From: Lineus longissimus
Lineage: Eukaryota; Nemertea; Pilidiophora; Heteronemertea; Lineidae
Length of the DNA stretch: 64,000 nucleotides
Direction of reading: 5' to 3'
Assembly (NCBI RefSeq): GCF_910592395.1
Contig: NC_088311.1
Location: 4,404,501 to 4,468,500, forward strand
How positions within the stretch are numbered: position 1 is the first letter of the stretch; every line of letters begins with the position of its first letter. Below, piece after piece: positions 49,179 to 59,324 of this stretch. Below the pieces are notes generated by a model. That model had not been told where the DNA came from. It did no database searches and saw only the letters and a program-made list of their open reading frames with translations. Made by a program: the position numbers and the translations under genes.

Positions 49179-52100
49179 TCAAACCACATTTGGAGATGGA
49201 CTTGGCTGGTCACGGACAAATCTCATCTGGACACTCCCGTCACTCCGTGGCAAATGCAAACACAGCTGCTTCCAGAACCTGGCGATTTGTCGCGAGAAGT
49301 TGGTGTTGATGATTGTTATATTGTTCTGTAGGGGGGACTGCATTTCAAAGTTTTCCCTCCAAGTCAGGTACTTGCCAAGGCAAAGTAAGTTCCGTTTGGC
49401 ATTCTTAGCAGATGTGCGCAAGACTTCAATATTTGTTATATTTTCATTTTCCTCCCATAATGTACGTTGAATGTTACCACGTTGGATGAAGATAATGTCC
49501 TTGTTGCGGTTATCACTGATGATATAATTGTGAATATGGCCGCACAGTGGATTGGTTAAGAAGTCCTCCGTTAGTACTATAATGATCTTTCTGGAATCTC
49601 TCAGGGCATCTATATACGCCCCATCGATATCTGAAATTTAAGAAAATGTAATCAGCACCGAACCACGTAGATCTAGGTGGCCCAAATTCCCCCTCACCCT
49701 TTGAGCTGGTTATCGGAGTCCAACGGACTTCATGAAAGAACTACGCCATCGCCATCTTCAGGGCAAGGCAGAAACTGAAAAGATGAATTAAAACCGTTTG
49801 GTCATTTCAGTTCCTACCTTGCCCTGAAGATGGCAATGGCGTAGTTCTTTCATGAAGTCCATGAGACTCCGATAACCAGCTCAAAGAGGGGGGTGGGCTA
49901 CGCAGATCTGCGTGGTTCGGCGCTGAAGGTGTTTACTGACCAATCAGCTAATTGGTCATTTATGCGCAAACCGTACCTTCGGCATATCCGGGACCGACGT
50001 CTTAAGTGTTTGCAAACAGAAAACACCAGAGAAGATGAGCGTTCATAGAAAAGCAGTCGGCAGCCCTTTCTGACACCACCATTCGTTTCCGTAACTTCTC
50101 AAAGTACACAGACTTACAGCCAATATCAAGGTCCCTTCTTGGTAGAAATACGTCAAACTGTAACTCCCCTTCGAGATGAGGCATTAGGATCCGCTCTACG
50201 AAACCACTATCTCGCTGGGACCCGGAGTTGATCAGCATTACGTCATATTGAGCATCAGGAATAGAGCGGTGACCTTGATAACAGAGGAAAATTCTATAAT
50301 GATGGGGGGGGGGGTTAGGGGGGCGGGGAGTCACAAAATCACCATTTTATAACACATGCGAGTTCACATATTACTGAATTTACAGTCGCTACATCGTTAA
50401 CCTATCCTTCGATAGGTGTGACGTCGGTTTTTCAGGGATCCCTATTTCACTGATTCTATAGTGCTTCTATACAAAAGACAATTTGAGGAACCATGAATTT
50501 TCATTGGGTAAAGCAGACAAAAACTTCTATCTTTCAGCGTTCCCAAACAATGAGAGGAAACACTCAGAAACGGATAACACTCAAAAACGTGACGTTGTGC
50601 CAACCGACACGTTCCAATTCCCAGATTTGGGAATGTAAGGCTAAAAAGCGCCATAGTACAGAATTCATTGATACCTGATCAATATATTTTTAAACCAAAT
50701 ATCACTTTTAGAATTTGTTTGATATCCTTACCATTGAACGTGTGACAAAAGAGTAAGATGTCAAGCCGGAAGAACCACAGAGTAAAGAGGAGTACGACAG
50801 AGACACCAACGATGGGTCCGATCACTTCGACGGACGTCTCCAGGATCCTGTCATCGGTAGTAGCCTTTGGAGCTGAAGGAAGAAACACGTGGTTCACATG
50901 GAGTACACTCCGGTCGGCCTCGTTTTGTCGCCCGGAGATCCAATTATAATGCAATGGACTGCCCCGGGAGTCTAACATGGAGAGGCGTACGGGTGGTCTG
51001 TATCGAGCCTTTGCATATTGTTCCGGCGGTAAGGTAGTTTTCTTGCACTGTGGACACTTTCAATATCTGGGCAAAACGATATTATAATACTTAGCGTTCG
51101 TGCTTGATAGCCAATGTCATCGGAAGTTAATAGCGCAATGCCAGAATTGCCTATGATTCGCTTACCAGGTCCAGCTTTCAGTTCTATCATTCTGTCCACC
51201 TGCGAGAAACCATCATACGCTCTGCAACAGTACATGCCAAAGTCAGCCTCAGTTACGTTTGTGACGTTCAGGAAAGCCTCATACAGCTTAAAAGGCACCT
51301 TGGGATCGTAGGGTCTGCAAAGTAAAGTGCTCCAGCCATATACATTTTGTATATCAGTTATCATTCCACATTGTCGTCACCATCGCAGCATAAGACTCAC
51401 GATCCCAACATCATCATCATATTCCGTAGCCGATGGACTAAGTCCATTTTCCTTTGGCCGATTCCGAACGACATCGCCAATATTTTATGATCATTATTGT
51501 AACTTTTCGTTCTCAGGCTACACGATACTCTTTGACTTGGGGTACTAAACGAGATTAATGCATTCTTGATCTTCATTTTCCGTCTTGGCATTTCAAAAGG
51601 ATTTATATGTAAAAACGTTAGCCTATATCTATATCATAATACTATAAGGCGGCTCGATAAAGTGCCATTTGGGGGTAGTGTTTCGTCTCGAAATTTTGCA
51701 CGTTTGCAGGTGATATGTTATCCTGATGCAACGTTATGTTTTTTTTCGGAAATTTACTTCAGCGGAGCAGTAATGAGGGATTTTTAATCGGACACTGTCA
51801 ATTCTCCTTACCACTCACAGAAGCCAAGTCATTGCTGTTTAGTTATGCAGGGGCTTAATCAATCACCTGCACTCCCTGTTGGGTGACTAACATTACCTGT
51901 TGAACGGCTGGCTGTAAGGGGATGATTGGAACAGCCTGTACCTGTTGACCTGCTGAACCCAGGTTAATGTTATTTTCAATCCACGATTGCAGGTCACCTG
52001 ATCTTCAAGATTTCGCGGGGAAAGAAATTGTAAACAACCGCATGTGTGCAGTTCAAATGTAAACAAAAACGTATTTTTGGCACTTTTGGTTGCTGGACTT

Positions 52101-54488
52101 GGGTTTTCCCGCAATAAGGAGCTGGGGTCAAATTGATGGTCTATTGTATATGGGTGCTGTATCAGCCAGAGCTAGCCCTTGATTATGAAGGGATTTTCAA
52201 ATGAAGGTTACCATGGTCTGTTTATGTGCTCACCACAGCTTTCAATTGATCTGAAGAGGCGCGCTGAACCTGAAATGGCCTTATCAAGGAGCTGCTCACG
52301 GTGCTGAACTTCTAGCTTGCCTGTCGAGTAAGTGCCTTGCCCGAGACCTTACTACATGTAGGAGGAGCACGCAATTTAAAGTTATAGTAGTGATAGTGCA
52401 ATTGGTTCGAGCCATTTGGAGGTCGACATGTGAAGGCCTATCTGGGTACTCCTTCTCCGTATAAAAAGGCGCATATTGCTGACTAAGGAACGAGGCATTG
52501 CCTCATCATCTCTATCGGACCAACTGATATACTTTTATATGCACGCATACAGCACGCCACAGCTAGGTCCGAGTCTGTGGACAAATGGTTGGTTTAATTT
52601 GTCTCTTCGATATGGCTCCTTTGATATTGCATTAGATTTTCATTGCAATTCAATATATTCAAGGTATAGCCCATTTGAACCTGCCTGCGCCACGGATACA
52701 ATGCTAGTATACATGTATAGTGCCAAAAGGGTAGACAATCTTGTCGTCCCTGGTGACGTCCCCCGAGTTCAAACTTGCAACTTTTTGAGAGATGGTATCA
52801 CCTTGCCATAAAGTATGGAATTGGGGAGTTTCGAGAGGGGCCGGGGTTGTCGCCCGATCTGGCGAACTCGCCGTTTGGTGATCCTCTCTTACCTCTTCTT
52901 TCCTTGGGGACCGATTTGTTTATCTGCACAGTAAGTTCTGTTGTATGCCTTAAACCATTGGAGAGTATTCAATGATTCACCAAAGGGGTCACTGCAGTTG
53001 GCCGGACCGAATGACGCCAGACAGTTCGTACTGAAGTCGGACCCAACATAATGATAATTGATCTCTTGGCTTTCGGTAGGTTTGCCTATTTTTGGTCGGC
53101 CGCCACAAACTGAGCAATCTGAAGATAAACAGCACAGAATACTATCAGGTTGAAACTTCCGGAAGCCGGTGTAGCAGTCTAAAATGTCACCTGGAAAAAT
53201 GTGTCCGTCCGTCCCTTGTTAATGGTGACGGATTAGAGTATGGTTCTATAGAGACCACGACCCTCAATGCTCCTGGGATTAACAGCGAATAGATTGTCCC
53301 CCCCCCCCCCCCCCCCCGACACTCGATCCTATAGAACATTTCATACGTTTACACCTGAGCAATAACAAGACCATCCTGAGAAGCTCACTTTATGTTAGCT
53401 TATTGAAATAGGCTCGATATACCCTAGGGATGGAAGGGCTTAGTCGAGCTCACTTCACATGTGACGTCGCTCACTTCCGAACAGCATGCAGCCGCCCGAT
53501 TGCCGGCCCCTTACCATCAACTAAGAGATCATACTGATGTGAAATAGGCAGTTCGTCAGTATTAGAAGAAACCACACATCGGTATTGTCCCTGATCACGT
53601 AACGACACCTTCTTGAAGTAAAGGTGCTGAAAATTTTTAAAAAGATGAGAAGTATAGGCCCCTAAGGATGCAGTCGCATGATGCCTTAAGATGTTCTGTG
53701 CTATCAATTTTTCAACTTTATCCTTGTATCGGGCGTTTGAGAGCATATTTTGGGGGGGGGGGGGGGTTAATGGTGTTTGAGAAAAATATCTGGCGCTTGG
53801 TTTACTTTTTCACGTTTGAAAGAAAAGAGATGAGGGCCTCAATAATGTAACATCGGCCTACCTGGTCCCCAGAATCCATGTAAGTGATTGTATCGGCCCA
53901 GGGGTAATCGTCCCAGGTCGATGCACCCCATATCCACCTGCTCCAAGTGATCTGAGAATACCCTTCAGCACAGCACCAAATCGACTTCAACTGATTCGCA
54001 CATTCGTAAAGGGTGTCTCCCATTGGCTTGGTCCAGTTCAAGGTGTTTCCTGAAATTTTCCGATTCACACGAAATTAAATAGAAAAATAAACGATCAGAT
54101 CGTTCCGCTGATTACACTTATTGGATTTTTCCGCTTTGAAGTATGAACAAGTCATGATCCATCATGCCCTAAAGTTACATAGGCATAATCATTTACGGCC
54201 CGGGCGGACGCACGGCCGCCGCAACCTAGACTCCCGGACAGTCCATTGCGTCATCCTAATTGGGCGACAGGGCAAGGCCGGTCCACTGGGACCGTAGTGT
54301 ACCGCAACCTGGATAGTATTTGAAGTTATCTCCCCCCCCCCCCCCCCGAAATTTTAGGATGAGGCAGGATGAGTTTCCTTATACTTACTGCTGGTCTCAG
54401 GACAACTAGATTGCGCCGGATGAAGGATGCTTATCAGCGAAAACGCCAGGGACGCTCCATACCTCCAGATGATACAAATGCCCCCCAT
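49179..54488 (-). CDS. IL-1 receptor-like protein (two Ig domains, one TM, TIR)
   Basis: Eight exons: 54389-54488, 53862-54049, 53515-53626, 52893-53118, 51166-51314, 50732-50872, 50118-50273, 49179-49630; every junction phase agrees; 507 aa. A signal peptide starts MGGICIIWRYGASLAFSLIS. Ig domain 1 has a YECANQ cysteine and the classical DQGQYRCVV; Ig domain 2 has NCLASF, LQWFKAY and ADFGMYCCRAYD. The membrane span is about 275-293 (VIGPIVGVSVVLLFTLWFF). The TIR runs from about 312: box 1 YDVMLI, box 2 RRDLDIG (the usual Pro of the BB loop is Ile356), box 3 FWKQL at 476-480. The box-3 context (ARFWKQLCLHLP) resembles vertebrate IL-1R family TIRs. Vertebrate members usually have three Ig domains, so this is a shorter type. 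The TIR position matching the SARM1 catalytic Glu lacks Glu, so a scaffold role is likely. The ligand is unknown. The start is the ATG that opens the signal peptide. Confidence 0.88.
49653..49925. repeat. Large inverted repeat (~120-bp arms) in the TIR intron
   Basis: The left arm 49653-49779 pairs with the right arm 49806-49925 (shared GGACTTCATGAAAGAACTAC, GAGCTGGTTATCGGAGTC and CCGAACCACG, in complement). It lies in the single intron that splits the TIR domain of the IL-1R-like gene. No open frame; foldback element. Confidence 0.85.
51315..52892 (-). other. IL-1R-like gene intron within Ig domain 2
   Basis: 1.58 kb of intron; open frames here are short and I see no repeats. Confidence 0.55.
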
Positions 54489-56103
54489 TGTTACCTCGAT
54501 GGACCTCACAGATAAGAAATAGATATGAACTGGTCATGGGATCGATGCCACCTGAAACAGAAGAATATTTTATTAGTTGATTCCAAAGTACAAAGTGCTT
54601 TTTCCAATGCGTTCATGTACATTGTATATAGCATATACCAATTAAACTCTTAAAAACGGTTTCCGAAATTCGAGACACGATTATAAAGAAGGAAACCGGA
54701 AGACCGTCAGTCAGTTAGTTCGCGGTAGACACCTATTCAGTCCATTTTGTCAAACTGCTCGTCCTATACCGGGCGAACGGACGAGGCCGATCAGGCCCCA
54801 CGGGTGGAGCTGGTTGGCCAATGTGTCGGCACGAGGCGGACGACAGTATGGATATGAGTATATATGAGACGGTCATTCAGACAGCCTCTGTCAAATGTAG
54901 ACCGAACCTGACATGAACATGCTGAACGGTATTTGGGCCTGCATGAAATATCCAACACTTACCGGTACCCACCTGCCAGTACCCAGTGGGTTTCTGAATA
55001 AAATTTAAAAGTAACTAAACGCCTTCATGTGTCGTCATTCCAGTTCAAGATTCCCTGAACAACGCATTGTAGGCCTATATACGTAAAATCAGGTCGAGTA
55101 TGTGATTTTTATCAATCAGGAAATCGGGGCATCTTGGATCTGGGTCACCATATACGACATACACCTCCCACAGCCACAGGCACGTGAAAGCGCCCCCCCC
55201 CCCTCCCCCTGCGGGGAGGGGGGCTATTGAGCTCTTATTTCCACGTGCCTGTGCCTCAACCACATAACTCTTCATTTTACGCAAGTGATGCATGACTATA
55301 GGTTAGCTTCACCTACCACTGCAAGAAAATACGAAACACCAGAAATCGACAAGCTACACACAATCCGAGACACAGCCTTATTCTCGGCAAGAAATATTGT
55401 TCTGGTTTAGGACCCGGCTCTCCAGGCCAGCTACACTCTGAATCGGACGCAATGGACCGGCCTCGTCTTGTCGCCTGGTGTATCGAGGAAGGGCGCTAAT
55501 TAAGGATGATGAAATGGACTGCACAACAGTAAGGCCAGCTTCGGTCAGCTGAACATCACGAACTGTGATCACGATCAGACGTGTCCTATCTGCTGATCCA
55601 ACTGGTCACGGGTCTCACCTTCCTTCCTTCCGGCCCCGATCGCGGCCATATCATCCATCAACTTCCCCATTGCCGGTGTGTCCTAGGATAGAATGCCCGG
55701 GAAACAAAGGATTCTATTATGCGCTTCAATCTCTAAGCTATTGACGGTCAGGGTCTCAATAGAACCATATTGCAGAATACAATAGGGCCGGACACTTTTT
55801 CCAGGGGGGTAATTGTTACTGTTACACCGGCATGGTCGCAAATCAGGGGCTAATTTCCTCGGATTTCCTCAGGATGCAGGATGGCCCAACCCCTACCCTA
55901 TTTAAAGGGACAACTTGGGCATGAGATATTATGACTTCCAGTTCCAGCAGGACCATGACTTCTCAGAAAAGGATTATTTTACGTATGCTAACAGTGGGTG
56001 TGAGTTTGTTAGTCGAGGGGGGGGGGGGCTGCGGCGGCTTTTGAGCTCTTAATTTCACGTGCCTGCGTCAACACTTGTGATTTTTTTTATCAGAGATCAG
56101 CGT
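54489..56103. other. Gap upstream of the IL-1R-like gene
   Basis: This is the likely promoter side of the IL-1R-like gene. It contains the GC-rich hairpin at 55175-55253 and a partial copy of it near 56017-56068. No coding exon is supported. Confidence 0.45.
55175..55253. repeat. Long GC hairpin with CACGTG stem
   Basis: CACAGGCACGTG (55175-55186) and CACGTGCCTGTG (55242-55253) are a perfect 12-bp inverted repeat. Inside it, poly-C with CCTCCCC pairs with GGGGAGGGGGG. The element GAGCTCTTAWTTYCACGTGCCTG recurs at about 56043-56066, so it is dispersed. Confidence 0.75.
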
Positions 56104-57000
56104 TAACATAACATAACATAACATAACATAACATAATTTATTTCTCTCCAAAAAACCCTTTCGGGTATAAGAGGTTACATGATTTAACATTTACATATGG
56201 TGGACCAAGCTGATGAATTCTTTACAAAAACTATGAATATTGTCTAAGTTTACCCGGGAACATTTTGTCATAATGCGATGGAAAAATTCATGATAAAAAA
56301 CCTGAGGTAATTCTTTTAAGTTTGGAAACAACCTTACTCGCATGTGACGGAAATACGGACACGTAATAAAATAATGAAGTTCGTCTCTTACACAAACCTG
56401 GTCACAAAGACCACAAATATTTTCTGCAGTTTCATTTCTATACATTCTGGTTACTGTTTCTGGGAATTTTATAGATCCAGTACGAAATTTACAAATACTG
56501 ACCGTTTGATATAATGGTAATTTTTTAACATAGGGCTCCATATTCAGGTTTTGTTTAAACATTCTATAAATTATACATCTGAAATCGTTATTTACCTCGT
56601 TTCTCCATAGTTGTTCACACTGGTCTCTCATTATCTGTTCAACTACAATTTTCAGTTCTCGTAGGGACAAAACCTCGGGAGTATACCAAATTTGAGTGAG
56701 GCCACAGCCGTCTAGAACAGTTAGTGTAATACTACAAGTGGTGGCGCATGGTGGCAAGCAGGGGCATTATCCTCCTGGCTTGGTAGATTTTCTTTTCCAA
56801 ACAATTCAGTGGGACGCGATGATGTTTACGCAGAGTAGCCACTGTTAGGTTGGAGATTTCGTCAAAACAGGGCCGAATCAAAGTGTGACGATACCCTGGG
56901 GCGAATCGAAATGCATTAAACAACAATCTGCATCGCTGCCAGAGATTATTTTTCTCTTTCCGCGAAGAAATCGTGCTTTGAACTGGCAAAATTCCGCAAA
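56104..57000 (-). mobile_element. 5'-truncated non-LTR retrotransposon (LINE) fragment
   Basis: The - strand frame 56757-56191 encodes about 188 residues resembling the end of a LINE ORF2. It has a Cys/His knuckle, CGLCDQVCVRDELHYFITC, after a helical stretch, as in the C-terminal region after reverse transcriptase. A second overlapping frame (56989-56732) continues the similarity upstream, so the copy is frameshifted. A (ACATA)n tail at 56104-56136 marks the 3' end. The catalytic reverse transcriptase core and endonuclease are absent, so it is dead on arrival. The exact clade cannot be told from this piece. Confidence 0.7.
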
Positions 57001-57033
57001 AGATTTTCCGTCTGCTGACTTTTCCGTACTATA

Positions 57034-57089
57034 TACCCCCCCCCCCCCACCCCACCCCAACCCCAACCCGGCCCACCACCACCACCCAA
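57034..57089 (-). repeat. C-rich tract, potential G-quadruplex on the - strand
   Basis: A run of about 14 C followed by CACCCCACCCCAACCCCAAC and CCGGCCC. On the - strand this reads as GGGTTGGGGTTGGGG followed by longer G runs, a strong quadruplex pattern. Confidence 0.6.
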
Positions 57090-57169
57090 GTCTTCTAGCT
57101 CACCAGCCCTATTAACGAAAATGTATGTACAAGAATGTACACGGACCCTATCGCAGATTTAATTGCGTC

Positions 57170-57935
57170 CGGAGCCCGCTCCTGGCTCCCCTGCTGTTGG
57201 CCAGCCATACTACATAGTACGCACATGAAACGTCCACACAGGAGTAATGCAGCGAGAATTTGTACTGCATATAAGGGTCCTACCCAGTAAGTAACTTCGG
57301 AGCAAAGAGACGCTGTGGCCGGCAACGGTCGGCAGTACCATGTTTGGGGTTCATGGAATAATTCGTCCCCCGTTCCCCCCCTAACAAGGGGGATAATTTC
57401 CACCTCACAATGAGGCACTTTTTAATTTTAAGTAATCGCGTAGTTCCACTTTTTTAGCTCAGATGGCGCCAACTGAGGTCCTGTCAAAATCATTGGCCTA
57501 CCTGAGGCTGATGAGGAAACTCACGAAACTCTACAAGGTGGCCCAGAAAGGTTTTCCCTTGAAAATTTCCACCACAAGACGGGGTCATTTTTTATTTTAA
57601 GTAATCGCGTAGTTCCACTTTTTAGCTCAGATGGCACCAGCTGGGGTCCTGTCAAAATCATTGGGCTACCTGAGGCTGATGAGGAAACTCACGAAACTCT
57701 ACAGGGTGGCCCAGAAAGGTTTTCCCTTGTACAATAGAATTATATTGTGTATCCATTGTGCGAGGGAAAATAATTCTGGGTCACCCTGTAGTACATGAAC
57801 TTGTCACCCTGTTTAAAGACATCGGAGCGAAAGTGAAAAACGAGGACATATTCTATTTTCCACCGCAACGGTCCGGTGTATTTTACCGTCGCTCTATATT
57901 GTTACCTGCAGAAATGACTTTTGGCCAATGAGACA
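57170..57935. repeat. Dispersed repeat, copy B, with internal duplication
   Basis: Same family and strand as 28260-29265. The block TTTAAGTAATCGCGTAGTTC through GGCCCAGAAAGGTTTTCCC is present twice in tandem (about 57420-57562 and 57592-57729). Both lack the nested MITE seen in copy A. Confidence 0.8.
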
Positions 57936-58991
57936 GTAGTGCACCATATCTCTTCTGGATGTGCCCTCCCCTTCATAGCTCGCCATGTTGCCAGAGAGGG
58001 TACCAAGTCTTTCCTGGGTGTGCCATGCCCCTTCACTATGCGTACTCTGTCTGATCTAGATGTGTACTCTCCCAACGTAGTGCACCATGTTTCTAAAGGG
58101 TGGACCTATTGTCTCCTCCCTTTAGAAAAATAGGAAAAATGTGTCTCATTTTCACATGGTTAATACCTGATCATTTTCATAAAGGGATTGCATGACATCA
58201 GAACACCAGACCTGAAGAGACAGCAGAAACTGTAACAACCTAGCATAACATGCTGCCACAACCAGACCTGATAATACAGCATATAATGTCACAACCAGAC
58301 CTGATCGACAGAAGATGCTGACACAACCAGACCTGATGAGATTAATTGGAGATGCTGCCACAAGGAAAACCAGACCTGATGAGATTGCAGATACTGTCAC
58401 AACCAGACTTGGCGAGATAACAAATGCTGTTACACCCAGAGCCAAGGCCAGGGTAACTCGAGCAGATCCATCCAGATCCATCCATCTCAAAGCAGACCAA
58501 TGAACGAGATAGCCAAGATCAATTCCGTTCATGTTTTGAAACATGAACCTATAATGTGACCAGGCCAATAGGAAGGATAGAGGCCCTGAGTGCCCTCAGG
58601 TGGAGTTCACACCAGATCAGGACATAGGCACAACCACGGCAAATGGGAGGTTTAATTTTGTGCCCCAATCGGCCCTGCCATCTAGCGGTGAATTAGTTCA
58701 CTTGCTAATTGAAAAATACGAAACTGTGGGTGAGTGCCCCTTCGAATCAAAGGAGAACTCCGTATATTATGCATTCAAGCTTCATGCCTCAGGCTGTTAA
58801 AGCCATCAAATTTTCGAGCAGAATGCTCGCCGTATTTGTGCTCCCTAGCCGCGGATTTTCTATCTCAGAAATCATGGACGTATCGAAATAAGTGAAGAAG
58901 GTGACAGATATTCTATATAGACTCTGAAAGTGGAGTAATCAGGGTGAAAATGCAACACCAAAATCGGTGTTTTGCAGTTCACCTTTTCAAG
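57936..58991. other. Spacer upstream of the secreted-protein gene
   Basis: It contains a decayed minisatellite (58250-58440) and then the presumed promoter of the gene starting at 58992. Open frames here are short and not recognisable. Confidence 0.45.
58250..58440. repeat. Minisatellite of ACAACCAGACCTGAT units
   Basis: About six diverged copies of CACAACCAGACCTGATGAGA with spacers rich in GATGCTG(A/C)CACAA, irregular period of 30-50 bp. The variability and eukaryotic setting argue against CRISPR. Confidence 0.7.
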
Positions 58992-59324
58992 ATGGCCGGC
59001 CCTTCTTGTTGTTGTTGTCTTGGCCGATTTCTAATTGTCATTTTGGTGACAAGCTCGCTGAACTTGCCGATTGATGCGGCAAAAAAACACTCCCGTCGGA
59101 CTAGGGACTTAGGTGTGTCGGGTATGGTTCATTTCAACAACCCTAAATTGTTAAAAGATGCCGATCGCGACCTTTGGACTGACGATGACTGGCTCAAAGA
59201 CAGGCGACAAGAAAATCTTGATCCCAAGAAAATTGGAGGGATCATAATCACTAAAGAAGCCAGAAGGCTTTCTCTGAAGCTGAAAAAAATTACGAATGAA
59301 GAGCTAGGAGTTACTGCCATGCAG
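58992..59324 (+). CDS. First coding exon of a secreted protein, family not recognised (partial)
   Basis: The ATG in AAGATGG (good Kozak context) opens 111 codons that end exactly at a consensus donor (CAG|GTAAGC). An in-frame ATG 14 codons upstream (58950) is less likely. The product begins with a Cys-rich signal peptide (MAGPSCCCCLGRFLIVILVT, cleavage probably after PIDA) followed by a basic KKHSRRTRD stretch. It continues with VHFNNPKLLKDADRDLWTD, DDWLKDRR, and a Lys-rich segment (KEARRLSLKLKKITNEEL). I do not recognise the family. No further exon could be supported to the window end, so the next intron is probably longer than 4.6 kb. Confidence 0.65.

Noticed and set aside
48858-49331. 157-residue open frame on the + strand
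   Set aside because: Antisense shadow of the last exon of the IL-1R-like gene (TIR C-terminus).
57921-58133. 70-residue open frame on the + strand
   Set aside because: Begins inside the dispersed repeat and shows no recognisable domain.
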